Part shown: positions 25,655-35,403 of the stretch, one piece after another
How the letters are laid out: every line of letters starts with the position of its first letter
Numbering within the stretch: position 1 is the stretch's first letter
NCBI GenBank assembly: GCA_903939765.1
Contig: CAJAIK010000046.1
Coordinates: 1 to 56,272 of the forward strand
DNA from: an uncultured Chlorobiaceae bacterium
Lineage (GTDB): Bacteria > Bacteroidota > Chlorobiia > Chlorobiales > Chlorobiaceae
Length of the DNA: 56,272 nt
Direction: 5' to 3'
Notes under the pieces: generated by a model
Told to the model about the DNA's origin: nothing
The model's input: only the letters and a program-made list of their open reading frames with translations
Database searches by the model: none
Position numbers and translations under genes: made by a program

Positions 25655-27562
25655 ATGTGTGGATTAGCAGGTATCATTAGTAGTGCACTCCTGAATTCTC
25701 TTCAGGTTAATCTTCAGAAGATGACTTCTCTTGTAGCTCATCGCGGACCGGATGACGATGGAATAGTTCTTTTCGGTCCCGATAGAGTTTGCTCTACAAA
25801 TAATAGTGAGGATGTTATGGCAGATGGCTCTTGGTATGCAGGGCTTGGCCATCGTAGATTATCTATTATTGACCTTACGCCAGCAGGGCATCAGCCAATG
25901 AGTGACGTGAGTGGTAGGTACTGGATAGTATACAATGGCGAAGTTTATAATTACTTCGAGATCAGGGCTGAGCTTATCAAATTGGGGAGGCTTTTCCATA
26001 GTCGGACTGACAGTGAAGTTATTCTTCAGGCTTTCATTGAGTGGGGGCCTGATTGTCTTTATCGTTTTAATGGTATGTGGGCTTTTGCTATTTATGATTC
26101 TCAAAACGGCTCAATATTTTGCGCTCGGGATCGTTATGGCATTAAGCCTTTTTATTATGTCTTTGAAAAAGGGCGATTTGCTTTTGCTTCCGAGATAAAA
26201 CAGTTGCTTTCGCTTCCATGGGTAAGTGCGGAGGTTAATCGCAATAGGGTTGCTGATTTTTTTCTTTGGGGCTTAGACACTCACACCGATGAGACATGTT
26301 TCAGTCAGGTGAAAAGCCTTCCCGGTTCACATTATTTCAGTATAAATCGGGATAATCTTGGAGGGAAACAGTTAGAGCCACATCGCTACTGGTATCCTTC
26401 GCAAGTTGATGTTATGGGTGATAAACATGCTATTGAGGCGTTTCGTGATCTCTTGTCAGATTCGGTGCGTCTCAGACTTCGGAGCGATGTGCCTGTGGGT
26501 GTAACTCTTTCTGGTGGCCTCGACTCCTCTAGTGTTGTTTGCTTGGCAGGCGAACAGAAACGGAGAGATGGTAATAAGTCACCATTAAATGCGTTTAATG
26601 TCGAGTTTGAAGATGCTGGATATTCAGAACGGCACTTTGCCGAAGCTGCTGCTAATAAAGCGGGTGCGCAAACGATTGTATTGCAGCCGGCTCAGTGCGA
26701 CTTAGCTCGTGATTGGAACCGTTTTGTCTGGCATATGGAAGAGCCATTTGGAGGGTTGTCCTTCTTTTCAAACTTTCAGATATATCGGTTGATACGCGAG
26801 CACAATATTCCTGTAGTGTTGAGTGGTCAGGGTGGTGATGAACTTCTTTTTGGCTACGAGCGCTATCGAACGTATGATGCTCTTTTTAAACTGAGAGCTT
26901 TGCAACCTGTGAATGCTTTTCATGAAATTATGGATGCACGCAATCATGCGAATATGCCTCTTAAAATGCAATTTGGGTATGGTCTATATTTTTCTTTGCC
27001 TTTGTTAAGAGCGATGAGACGCCGACATTTGGTGCAACCCATTTTACATCGGGATTTTTTTTTTGCGTATCAAGGAAAAACCGAACATTTGCGCTCAAGT
27101 ATGGTTCATAAAGATTGGCACTCTCTTCAACGGAGCGAACTTTTTCATTATCAACTTCCTAATCTTTTGAAGAATGAGGACCGAGTTTCGATGGCTCATT
27201 CTGTGGAGACGAGGCTACCTTTTCTTGATTACCGCCTTTTGGAGTTGGTGTCAGGGCAGTCGACCGATATGTTCTTCCGTGATGGTTGGTCAAAGTACAT
27301 TTTACGAAAGGCGATGGATGGGATATTGCCGGTCGAAGTGCAGAACCGAACAGATAAGATGGGTTATGATACACCGACAAGAAGACTGATTCAGCAGAAT
27401 AGGAAAATGTTTTTACCACTTTTAACCAGTCATCAAGAAGATTCTGTGCTCAATGTGCCCGCTATTTTACAGTTGTTTGAGTCTGATAAACTTGATGAAC
27501 GTCTTTTATGTAGCGCGGTGAGTTACCTGAGTTGGAAAGAAATTTTCGAGGTTGGGGAGTAA
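25655..27562 (+). CDS. asnB: Asparagine synthase-type amidotransferase 1
   Basis: 635 residues, full length. The N-terminal class II glutaminase has catalytic Cys2 exposed after Met1 ('MCGLAGIIS'), 'HRGPDDDG' and 'YNGEVYNYFEIR'. The synthetase domain has the PP-loop 'SGGLDSS' at 286-292 and 'LSGQGGDELLFGYERY'. It transfers ammonia from glutamine to an ATP-activated carboxylate. In polysaccharide clusters such proteins are thought to amidate uronic acids, which fits the UDP-uronate enzymes upstream. It lies 21 bases after the GNAT-like gene. Confidence 0.92.
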   Translation: MCGLAGIISSALLNSLQVNLQKMTSLVAHRGPDDDGIVLFGPDRVCSTNNSEDVMADGSWYAGLGHRRLSIIDLTPAGHQPMSDVSGRYWIVYNGEVYNYFEIRAELIKLGRLFHSRTDSEVILQAFIEWGPDCLYRFNGMWAFAIYDSQNGSIFCARDRYGIKPFYYVFEKGRFAFASEIKQLLSLPWVSAEVNRNRVADFFLWGLDTHTDETCFSQVKSLPGSHYFSINRDNLGGKQLEPHRYWYPSQVDVMGDKHAIEAFRDLLSDSVRLRLRSDVPVGVTLSGGLDSSSVVCLAGEQKRRDGNKSPLNAFNVEFEDAGYSERHFAEAAANKAGAQTIVLQPAQCDLARDWNRFVWHMEEPFGGLSFFSNFQIYRLIREHNIPVVLSGQGGDELLFGYERYRTYDALFKLRALQPVNAFHEIMDARNHANMPLKMQFGYGLYFSLPLLRAMRRRHLVQPILHRDFFFAYQGKTEHLRSSMVHKDWHSLQRSELFHYQLPNLLKNEDRVSMAHSVETRLPFLDYRLLELVSGQSTDMFFRDGWSKYILRKAMDGILPVEVQNRTDKMGYDTPTRRLIQQNRKMFLPLLTSHQEDSVLNVPAILQLFESDKLDERLLCSAVSYLSWKEIFEVGE

Positions 27563-27565
27563 TCT

Positions 27566-28720
27566 GTGCATATCGTCTTTATTACCGGGAACTATCCTTC
27601 GCCGCGTCACCCGACTTCTGGCACTTTTGTGCAGCAGTTTGTATGGGCAATAGCTCGGCAGGGTGTTAAGTGCACAGTCATTAACCCTACAAGTTTGTTT
27701 GATCGGCGATTTGGTTCTTACCCTGCGCGTTATAGTAAAGAAAATGCCGGTGGGGGATGGGAGGTTAATCTTTATCGCCCTTTCAGTATATCCTTTTCAC
27801 ACAAAAATTTAGGATGGACACATACGGGTCGATGGACGCAATACGTGTTAAATTTTGTCTCCAAACGTGCTGTTGGTGCATTGGGTACCCGACCAGATGT
27901 GATTTACGGTCACTTTCTTTATCATGCTGGAAAAGCAGCAGTAGTCACAGGAATTCACCACTCGATTCCTTCTGTTATTGGTGTGGGTGAGGGTACTTTT
28001 TGGACGGTTGAAGCTTTTGGATTTGCTCGTGCAAAGCGTGACTTTGCATTAACAGCAGGATTTATAGCGGTTGGTCAACATATTCAAGATGGCCTGTCTA
28101 CGCAAATTGGAATTCCGTTAGGTAAAATCACTGTAGAGCCTAATGGAGTAGATTGCACTAGATTTTTCAAGGCTGATCAGAGTGAGGCAAGGTCACAACT
28201 TAGTTTAGGGTTGGAGTTGTTCATTATTGCATTTGTTGGAACTTTTGATGACCTGAAAGGCGGGAAAGAGCTAGTAAGTGCAGTAGATGGTATGAGTGGC
28301 ATTAGTCTTGCGATGATTGGTCGAGGGGAGAAGAGCTTTGACTCAAAGAACATTATTTACAAGGGCACTGTAAACCATACCCAGATGTGCACGTGGTTGA
28401 ATGCCGCCGACATTTTTGTTCTTCCAACTCGTGAGGAAGGGTCTTGCAACGCTGTGATTGAGGCTATGGCATGTGGATTGCCCATTGTTACAAGCAATGG
28501 TAATTATATGGACGACATCGTAGACAATGAAGTTGCCATCCGGGTTGATCCTGTGGATGTGCGTGCCATTCGTGAAGCGATTCTTGTGCTTAAGAATGAT
28601 CCCGAACGTCGGAAGAGAATGTCTGAAGCCTGTCTGAAAAAAGTAAAGCAATTTGATATCAATGAACGCGCCCGCCGAGTGACTGTCTGGATGGAAGAAT
28701 TAGTGAAAAAGAAGTCTTAA
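27566..28720 (+). CDS. Glycosyltransferase, GT4 family
   Basis: 384 residues with a clear GT-B fold: 'IVFITGNYPSPRHPTSGTFV' at the start, 'VEPNGVDCTRF' at the domain hinge, and the donor-site 'ADIFVLPTREEGSCNAVIEAMACGLPIVTS' segment with the EX7E pair. It starts at GTG 27566, 3 bases after the amidotransferase stop, with a GGGGAG upstream. Its TAA shares one base with the next ATG (TAATG), so the two glycosyltransferases are coupled. Confidence 0.92.
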   Translation: MHIVFITGNYPSPRHPTSGTFVQQFVWAIARQGVKCTVINPTSLFDRRFGSYPARYSKENAGGGWEVNLYRPFSISFSHKNLGWTHTGRWTQYVLNFVSKRAVGALGTRPDVIYGHFLYHAGKAAVVTGIHHSIPSVIGVGEGTFWTVEAFGFARAKRDFALTAGFIAVGQHIQDGLSTQIGIPLGKITVEPNGVDCTRFFKADQSEARSQLSLGLELFIIAFVGTFDDLKGGKELVSAVDGMSGISLAMIGRGEKSFDSKNIIYKGTVNHTQMCTWLNAADIFVLPTREEGSCNAVIEAMACGLPIVTSNGNYMDDIVDNEVAIRVDPVDVRAIREAILVLKNDPERRKRMSEACLKKVKQFDINERARRVTVWMEELVKKKS

Positions 28721-29901
28721 TGAAAGTTGCAATAGTAACAACGCGTCATGGGGCGCAGGATGATCGAATATATTATAAGCAGGCACTGAGTCTTGCCCAG
28801 CGCATGGATGTGGTCATGATTGCGCCTGACGATGGCGAAAAGTTAAGCTGGCATCCAAATGTAATTTTTTATCCTATACCACGCAGGTTAAGTCCAATAG
28901 GTCGGCTCTGGAGCCTTGTCGTAGCGGTTAGTGCGATTCGTCGTGAAAATCCTGATTTCTGCCATTTGCACGATCTTGATTTGGCACTAGCTATTCCATT
29001 TATTCGCCTTTTTTCTAAGGCGAAAATTATCTATGATTCACATGAAGTTTTTGCAAAAGAGGATATTATTCTTGGACTTAAAGGTATTCGTGCATCTAGG
29101 GTTATTGCTTGTTTGGTGGAGCAGACAGAAAAGATAATGCTTAAAGCAAGTCATTATGTTATCACTGCAGTAGATCCTGACGGTAAAGCGTTTGTTGGAC
29201 TTAAAGTTCCAAAAAGCATCATTTTTAATTACCCCCCTATTTCCATATTTAAAACCGATCAGAAAGATATTGACTTAGCTAAAGAAGCATACGTTGATTC
29301 TTTGCCTATAATATACCAAGGGACAATAAGTGCTGATCGAGGTGTTTTTCATATGCTTGACGCAATGGCTTTGGTGAAGAAAAAAGAACCAAGAATTTTG
29401 CTTCGATTAGTAGGGATGCAAAATGACTCTTTGAAAAAGGCGATAGTTCAGCGAATTTCTACACTTGGTTTGGAAAACAACGTAGAGATTACCGGGTGGT
29501 TACCACATAAAAAAATTGCTGTAGCAATGAAGGCTAGCCTTATAGGACTGGTACCCCTTCAACCAAATCCAAAATATAATCGGTCATTGCCAATAAAGCT
29601 TCTTGAATATTTGGCCTGTGGTTTGCCGGTAATATCAGCAAGGCTTCCTCTTGTTGAGAGTTATATGAAAGATTGTAATGCAGGATTGCTTTACGATTCC
29701 ACAAGTTCGGAAGAGTTGGCGTGCTGTGTATTGGATTTATTGGCAGATAAAGAATCTTTGTGCTTGATGGGTCAAAATGGTAATCGTGCTGTTCAGGAGC
29801 GTTGGAACTGGAGTAATATGGAAAAAGTGCTTTTCCAGGTTTATGAAACTCTCGGGGTGCGTTGGAAGGACAATAACCGTGAGGGCTCAATATCAGCATG
29901 A
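28720..29901 (+). CDS. Glycosyltransferase, GT4-like
   Basis: 393 residues. The acceptor half has 'HLHDLDLALAIPFIR' and 'IYDSHEVFAKED', as in GT4/GT1 sugar transferases of the mannosyl or N-acetylhexosaminyl type. The donor half has 'IIYQGTISADRGVFHMLDAM' and 'KLLEYLACGLPVISARLP'. It overlaps the gene before by one base and the gene after by four (ATGA), placing it in a tightly coupled run. Confidence 0.9.
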   Translation: MKVAIVTTRHGAQDDRIYYKQALSLAQRMDVVMIAPDDGEKLSWHPNVIFYPIPRRLSPIGRLWSLVVAVSAIRRENPDFCHLHDLDLALAIPFIRLFSKAKIIYDSHEVFAKEDIILGLKGIRASRVIACLVEQTEKIMLKASHYVITAVDPDGKAFVGLKVPKSIIFNYPPISIFKTDQKDIDLAKEAYVDSLPIIYQGTISADRGVFHMLDAMALVKKKEPRILLRLVGMQNDSLKKAIVQRISTLGLENNVEITGWLPHKKIAVAMKASLIGLVPLQPNPKYNRSLPIKLLEYLACGLPVISARLPLVESYMKDCNAGLLYDSTSSEELACCVLDLLADKESLCLMGQNGNRAVQERWNWSNMEKVLFQVYETLGVRWKDNNREGSISA

Positions 29902-30866
29902 AGATTCGTTCTTTGGGTCGTGCCGAAATAGAAATTTATGACGCTCTCGCACTCCAGCATGGTACCTTGTTTAACTGTTCAGATTGGTTAGCTCTTTTTG
30001 GCGATAATGTTCAGATTCTTGGCATTTTTGAAGATGGTGGCGAGATGGTTGGCGGTCTTTCATTCGCTATCGAGCATCGTTTTGGGTTAAAGATAGTGCG
30101 TAATGCCCCTTATACTCCAATCTGTGGCCCGTTTATAGCAGTTAAAGCACAGAATCCTGTCGCTATTCTTGAGATACGCCGGAAAGTTTTGGAATGTGTC
30201 ATTGAATATCTTGAAAAAGAAAATCCTGCAATCATCAGACTGGGGCTTGATCAGAAGATTTTTGACGCCTTGCCATTTTATTGGGCTGGATTCAAGGTTA
30301 TTCCTGCATATACCTACCGGTTGGATTTGTCGAGTTCGCTTGAGCAGATTAAGAGGGAGATGTCTTCGGAACGACGAAAGAACATTACCAAAGCAGGTCG
30401 TGATGGTTTGACGGTGCGCTTGACAACAGACCTAAATGTTGTTAAACAACTCCATCTCGCAACGTTTAATCGCCAAAAGATGCAGGTTAACCAGACTTGG
30501 ATGAATGCAATTCTTTTTAAGTATGCCAACAGCTTAAACAGCTATTCGTATACTACTTACCGAGCCGATAACATACCTGTCGCTACGTGCTTTGTTGTGT
30601 ATGACTCAATAACGGCCTATTACCTGATAGGTGGGTATCGTGCAGATTTAGGGCATCATGGGGCGGGAGCTTTAGCGATGTTTGAGGCCATCAAACATGC
30701 AAAAGAGATTGGTATAAAAATATTTGACTTTGAAGGTTCTGTCGTTCCCGCTATTGAGCGGTATTTCCGAGGATTTGGAGGGGAGTTGACTCCATATCTT
30801 ACGGTAAACAAAGCATGGTTACCTTTGGAAATAGGGCTTAAATTTTTAAAACGAAATCTTTTTTAA
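29898..30866 (+). CDS. FemAB-like / GNAT transferase
   Basis: 322 residues with two GNAT-like halves as in the FemAB and Acetyltransf_6 families. The second half has 'YSYTTYRADNIPVATCFVVY', 'AYYLIGGYRADLGHHGAGAL' and 'IFDFEGSVVPAIERYFRGFG'. FemAB-type proteins transfer aminoacyl or acyl groups; related ones recur in exosortase-linked polysaccharide loci. It overlaps the upstream glycosyltransferase by four bases. The actual donor is unknown. Confidence 0.8.
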   Translation: MKIRSLGRAEIEIYDALALQHGTLFNCSDWLALFGDNVQILGIFEDGGEMVGGLSFAIEHRFGLKIVRNAPYTPICGPFIAVKAQNPVAILEIRRKVLECVIEYLEKENPAIIRLGLDQKIFDALPFYWAGFKVIPAYTYRLDLSSSLEQIKREMSSERRKNITKAGRDGLTVRLTTDLNVVKQLHLATFNRQKMQVNQTWMNAILFKYANSLNSYSYTTYRADNIPVATCFVVYDSITAYYLIGGYRADLGHHGAGALAMFEAIKHAKEIGIKIFDFEGSVVPAIERYFRGFGGELTPYLTVNKAWLPLEIGLKFLKRNLF

Positions 30867-30898
30867 ATGCATAGCATTTTTTATAGAGGGTTTTTAGG

Positions 30899-32356
30899 GT
30901 GTCCGGGTATTTCATGAATACAGTTACTGTTTTATTAGATATTCCTTCAGATTTAGTCCCTCAGGCAACGTATGTATTTCATTTTTTTGGTAATGCCTGG
31001 GGTTTACACATTGATGTATGTTGTAATAAGGATGGACGTGCCCCTTTTCATATTTATTATGGCAATAGGGATCGGGCTCCATCGAGTAATAAGGCTGTTA
31101 TTATAGAGTGTGAAGCCTTGTTTTACGATTCAAAGAGTGTACGCTCCTACGTGGAGCAAGATGGTTTAGCTGAATGTGGCAAGGATGGCTCCCCTGTTAT
31201 TGGGTTTGATGTAGTTGCATCAGTCTTTCGATTGCTGACCATGGCGGATGAACAGCAGATCATCTCAACTTCTCGTGATCGGTTAGGTAACTTTTTTGTT
31301 GATGCCCTTCCGGAATATCGACGTGGCTCTATTGATTTACCCCTTGTCGATTATTATGCAGCATTTCTTTTGGACAAACTACTTTGCTTAGCACCAGAAT
31401 TTCGCACTTCCGTTATGCCGCGCTGGCCAAACGGGAAAAAATTTGCGGTTTGTCTCTCTCATGATTGCGATCTCACTTGTATGGGTGCTCCCCTCGAACT
31501 GGCGACGGCTGTTGTGAAGGGTTTTGTGCGTCGAAAACGGGTCTTTTTTGATATGGCTCTTGAAGGGGTAAAATGCTTTGGCTCTCCAATGGATAGCACC
31601 TTATGGGGATTTTCGGGATGGCATGAGTTTGAGAAGGATCATAAGATGAAGAGCTGTTTCTACCTTTCACTATCTCCCCGAAAATCCTGGCGGCGCCTTA
31701 ACGATTGTAAAAGTGACGTTTTTGCTCGTGGCGTGGATTGGAAAGTATTTCAGTCAATGCATAAAGAGGGTTGGGAGTTTGGACTCCATCCATCGCTTGA
31801 TGCTCAAATGGATCTTGAAGAAATTATCCTTCAAAAGAAGGCTATTGAAGAGCGGCTTGAAGCTCCCATAATGGGACTCCGTCATCATTATTTAGCTATT
31901 GATAATTTCAATCCGCACCTAACATTTCAAAAACATGTTGAGGCAGGATTTGTCTATGATAGCTCATTGGGTTGGGAAGAAAAAGCAGGTTTTCGGTCAG
32001 GAACGTCTTTGCCGTTTTACCCTTACGATCCACTCAATAAAGCTCCATTTACGTTGACTGAATTGCCGTTATCACTTATGGATACTTATGTGATGCATGA
32101 TGGAGATACCGATAGCGCAATTAAAGAAGGACGAAGGATATCATCACTTGTTCGTGATATTGGTGGTATGATCATGCTCAACTGGCATACAGAATCTTAT
32201 TGCAGTAATTATATTTTTTCGAACTACTTGCTGGTTTTGCGGAACATTCTTGAGCCATTGCTTGAGCATAATGATATTTGGGTAGCTACACCAGTGGAAA
32301 TTGCCGAATGGTGGAATAATAGGAACAGGGAATTACAACACCAATTGTTGGGATGA
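30899..32356 (+). CDS. Polysaccharide deacetylase-like protein
   Basis: 485 residues. The C-terminal ~300 residues carry a divergent NodB-type fold: 'AVCLSHDCDLTCM' (the Asp-Asp motif 1, near 187-199), 'EFGLHPSLDAQMD' with the motif 2 His, and 'MGLRHHYLAID' like motif 3. The N-terminal ~160 residues are a separate domain often seen in such deacetylases of capsule loci. It would remove N- or O-acetyl groups from the polymer or a precursor. There is no signal peptide, so a cytoplasmic substrate is likely. GTG 30899 and ATG 30914 are both possible starts. Confidence 0.82.
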   Translation: MSGYFMNTVTVLLDIPSDLVPQATYVFHFFGNAWGLHIDVCCNKDGRAPFHIYYGNRDRAPSSNKAVIIECEALFYDSKSVRSYVEQDGLAECGKDGSPVIGFDVVASVFRLLTMADEQQIISTSRDRLGNFFVDALPEYRRGSIDLPLVDYYAAFLLDKLLCLAPEFRTSVMPRWPNGKKFAVCLSHDCDLTCMGAPLELATAVVKGFVRRKRVFFDMALEGVKCFGSPMDSTLWGFSGWHEFEKDHKMKSCFYLSLSPRKSWRRLNDCKSDVFARGVDWKVFQSMHKEGWEFGLHPSLDAQMDLEEIILQKKAIEERLEAPIMGLRHHYLAIDNFNPHLTFQKHVEAGFVYDSSLGWEEKAGFRSGTSLPFYPYDPLNKAPFTLTELPLSLMDTYVMHDGDTDSAIKEGRRISSLVRDIGGMIMLNWHTESYCSNYIFSNYLLVLRNILEPLLEHNDIWVATPVEIAEWWNNRNRELQHQLLG

Positions 32357-32363
32357 AAATTAT

Positions 32364-34253
32364 ATGTGTGGAATAAGTGCCATTTTTTTGAGGTCTCCGC
32401 GGAGGTTAGACTCAGCTTTTCGGCACTCTCTTGATCTCATTAAGCACAGGGGCCCTGATGGTCGAGGGATTGTTTGGGGTAAGGAAGGGGATAAGACCAC
32501 GTTTGGCCAGTGTTGTGATGTGGCTTTCTCTTGGGCTCTTGGTCATGTTCGTCTTGCCATTCTTGATACTTCAGAGAATGGTTTGCAACCGATGGAGTTT
32601 GATGGTGGTGCACTCTGGATAAGTTACAATGGGGAGGTTTACAACTATCTTGAGCTTAAAGCTGAGTTGGAGCAAGCCGGGTATTGTTTCAGAACGGGAA
32701 CAGATACTGAGGTTATATTGGCCGCCTACTCCTTGTGGGGTACCAAATGCCTCAACCGATTTGTCGGGATGTTTGCGTTTGTACTGGTAGATTTAGCAAA
32801 AAGAAGGGTGTTTTGTGCGCGTGATCGATTTGGTGTTAAGCCGCTCTATTTTTTCCAGAGTGCTTCAGGTACACACATATTTTCTGAGCCTAAGCAGTTA
32901 AAAGCCTTTTCGGAGTACTCTTTGCAGGTTAATCGCCAATTGCTGGTTGATATGCTTGTTGATGGAGTCGTCAATCATGTTCCTGACGAATCGCTTTTTA
33001 AAGGGGTTATCCCGTTAGTCCCGGGGCATTATCTTTGTTGGGATTTGGATGAACCGCGTCCTGATTTGAGTAAAGCTCAACCATATTGGACCCTCTCCGG
33101 TGATCTTAAGCCCTATACACGGCAAGAGGCGATGGAGCGGGTTGAGGCCGCATTTGTCGATGCTGTGCGGATTCGGTTGCGATCTGATGTTCCTGTCGGC
33201 TCTTGTCTTTCAGGTGGTATAGATTCGTCAAGTATCGTCGGTGTTGCATCCCTGGATTTTGGGGCTCGTGTCCAGACATTTTCAGCTTGTTTTGATGGAT
33301 ATTCGTTTGATGAGCAGTACTACATGGATGCGGTAACGCGTCACTGCGGAACCATTACAAACAAAGTATTTCCAGCAGGCACTGATTTTGCCCAGGATAT
33401 TGAGAACGTTGTATATCACCAGGACGAGCCGTTTGCAGGCTCGAGCATCTACTCGCAATGGTGTGTCATGCGAGCGGCTTGCAAAGCAGGAGTGCCAGTT
33501 TTATTGGATGGCCAAGGTGGTGATGAGGCTTTGTGCGGGTATCGGAAGTACAGCTTTTTTTACCTGGATTCTTTATTGAAGCAGGGGAAGTTGGGTTTGG
33601 CACTCCGCAATGCACTTTTGATGTTTGTGCATGGTGATCAGCGGTTGTTCTATTTTTCTGAGGGGCAACGTTATCTGCCGGCAATATTGCGTCGTCATAG
33701 TGATACGATTGAATCTCTGCTCCGTCCAGAAGCCAAGATGCTGCAGCGCAAAGTTTGGTGTCTTGGTAATGTTGAGAATAGCTCTTTGAGGGACTATCAA
33801 AAGGGCGATTTGCTTCGTTGGTCATTGCCTTCACTTCTGCGTTACGAAGATCGTAACAGCATGGCTCATAGCGTTGAATCTCGGGTGCCCTTTCTTGATC
33901 ATCGCTTTATTGAGCTTTGTATCAGCATTCCTGATGCTTTGTTTTTTCTTGATGGAAAAACAAAGAGATTGTTAACTGGTGCGATGGGTACCCGACTCCC
34001 TGCGGAGGTGCATAATCGGAGGGTTAAATATGGATTCTCAACACCAAATGAAGATTGGCTGAGAGGGGAGCTTGGCAGAGTTTTTGAGCAAGAGATCAAG
34101 CGTTCTTCTATTCTGAATGAAATTATTGATACCTCGTCGGTTCAAAAACATTTTGCTTCTTTTTATGGAGGAGCGGGCAGGTTAAATGCAAACAAGCTTT
34201 TTCTCATAGGTTGCATTGCAATGTGGCTTCGAATATTTAATGTTGAATGGTGA
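32364..34253 (+). CDS. asnB: Asparagine synthase-type amidotransferase 2
   Basis: 629 residues from ATG 32364. This start is fixed by chemistry: the glutaminase needs Cys2 as its N-terminal nucleophile ('MCGISAIF'), although the frame is open to 32301 within the deacetylase gene. 'HRGPDGRG', 'YNGEVYNYLELK' and the PP-loop 'SGGIDSS' (283-289) are intact, as is 'LDGQGGDEALCGYRKY'. It is a divergent paralog of the protein at 25655-27562. Two amidotransferases suggest two different carboxylates are amidated. A decayed region follows. Confidence 0.92.
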   Translation: MCGISAIFLRSPRRLDSAFRHSLDLIKHRGPDGRGIVWGKEGDKTTFGQCCDVAFSWALGHVRLAILDTSENGLQPMEFDGGALWISYNGEVYNYLELKAELEQAGYCFRTGTDTEVILAAYSLWGTKCLNRFVGMFAFVLVDLAKRRVFCARDRFGVKPLYFFQSASGTHIFSEPKQLKAFSEYSLQVNRQLLVDMLVDGVVNHVPDESLFKGVIPLVPGHYLCWDLDEPRPDLSKAQPYWTLSGDLKPYTRQEAMERVEAAFVDAVRIRLRSDVPVGSCLSGGIDSSSIVGVASLDFGARVQTFSACFDGYSFDEQYYMDAVTRHCGTITNKVFPAGTDFAQDIENVVYHQDEPFAGSSIYSQWCVMRAACKAGVPVLLDGQGGDEALCGYRKYSFFYLDSLLKQGKLGLALRNALLMFVHGDQRLFYFSEGQRYLPAILRRHSDTIESLLRPEAKMLQRKVWCLGNVENSSLRDYQKGDLLRWSLPSLLRYEDRNSMAHSVESRVPFLDHRFIELCISIPDALFFLDGKTKRLLTGAMGTRLPAEVHNRRVKYGFSTPNEDWLRGELGRVFEQEIKRSSILNEIIDTSSVQKHFASFYGGAGRLNANKLFLIGCIAMWLRIFNVEW

Positions 34254-34361
34254 TCGCTACCCTTGCTGTTGGGCACCTTCCTGCTTCAACTCTTTTATTT
34301 CTATATGAAATTAGGTAACCATAGTTGTTGCTTTATTGCCACCCACTGTATTTCAAAATAA

Positions 34362-34743
34362 CGAAAAGAAAGATTTTTAATCATTTTGCGTCAATTGAAA
34401 AACATGCAGACAGTTTGAAGCTTGTGGCCGTAATATTAAAGGCGATCATACTGATGGATGAAGCTGGTATAAGGAGCGCGCCGACGCGGTGATCGATAAA
34501 CTCAAATGCGCTGGGATACCGATTGCCGTTTATTACCCTTTAGCACTTAACGAAGAGCCTGCTTATAAATATTCAGAAAATCACGAAGAAACCTCTTTTG
34601 CTCTCAAGAGAGCAGAATTGGTTCACAGTCTTCCTATGAGTCCGGATGTTAGCCAGCAAGACAAGGAGTGGGTGTGCACTGCACTCAAAGAGTGCAGTAA
34701 TAGAATCTTTAAGGGCACATATTGTATAAATGAAAAATTATAA
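34362..34743 (+). pseudogene. Chimeric relic: Gfo/Idh N-terminus joined to DegT C-terminus
   Basis: Bases ~34373-34441 read 'IFNHFASIEKHADSLKLVAV', matching the N-terminus of the intact oxidoreductase at 13643 ('SKNHFTAIEKYADTLELV'), with about 37 bases including the NAD glycine loop deleted. After ~34460 a different frame reads 'YKERADAVIDKLKCAGIPIA' and later 'AELVHSLPMSPDVSQQDKEW', the C-terminal part of a DegT aminotransferase. A GTG at 34489 opens an 84-codon frame over this second piece, but it is not a whole protein. The relic marks a lost oxidoreductase-aminotransferase pair. The 108 bases before it (34254-34361) show nothing else. Confidence 0.75.
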
Positions 34744-34767
34744 CATTTATTTAAAATAGTTCCTCAG

Positions 34768-35403
34768 ATGAAATCAGACTTAACAATTCTTGTTCTTGCG
34801 CCTCATACAGATGATGGAGAATTTGGATGTGGAGGAACAATTGCTCGTTATGCAGAAGGGGGGGCACGCGTTGTGTATGTAGCTTTTTCAGCAGCAGAAC
34901 AGTCGGTTTCACTAAACCTGCCGCGCGACATACTGCGGACTGAGGTGCGAAATGCGACTGCAACTCTTGGTATTAGAGATGATGACTGTCTTGTATTAGA
35001 CTTTGAGGTTCGTCGCTTTCCGGAATTTCGGCAACAGATTTTAGATAAAATGATTGACTTGGGACATCTGTATAATCCTGATATGGTATTTTTACCAAGT
35101 AGCAACGATACTCATCAAGACCACCATACTATAGCGCAAGAGGGTTTTCGTGCTTTTAAACGGACAACAATGTTGGGTTATGAAGTGCCTTGGAATAATC
35201 TTGATTTTCGAACCTGCTGCTTTGTTGATATAAATAAGAATTGTTTAGACAAAAAAATAAGGGCGCTTAAAATGTATAAATCACAGCAAGACAGGATTTA
35301 TTCCAATACTGAATTTATTCGCAGCTTGGCTGTGACCCGTGGTGTTCAGATTAGTAAACGTTATGCAGAAGTTTTTGAAGTGGTGCGATGGGTAATAAAT
35401 TGA
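34768..35403 (+). CDS. PIG-L family N-deacetylase
   Basis: 211 residues. The zinc site is visible as 'PHTDDGEFGCGG' (12-23; the usual PHPDD with Thr for Pro) and 'NDTHQDHH' (113-120). PIG-L enzymes deacetylate N-acetylhexosamines or related small substrates. In this locus it would act on a sugar nucleotide or lipid-linked sugar, perhaps freeing an amino group for another acyl group. The gene is AT-rich and follows the relic by 24 bases. Confidence 0.88.
   Translation: MKSDLTILVLAPHTDDGEFGCGGTIARYAEGGARVVYVAFSAAEQSVSLNLPRDILRTEVRNATATLGIRDDDCLVLDFEVRRFPEFRQQILDKMIDLGHLYNPDMVFLPSSNDTHQDHHTIAQEGFRAFKRTTMLGYEVPWNNLDFRTCCFVDINKNCLDKKIRALKMYKSQQDRIYSNTEFIRSLAVTRGVQISKRYAEVFEVVRWVIN

Noticed and set aside
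34489-34743. 84-residue frame as an intact small gene
   Set aside because: It covers only the tail of a DegT aminotransferase and its GTG lies mid-domain, so it is part of the relic.
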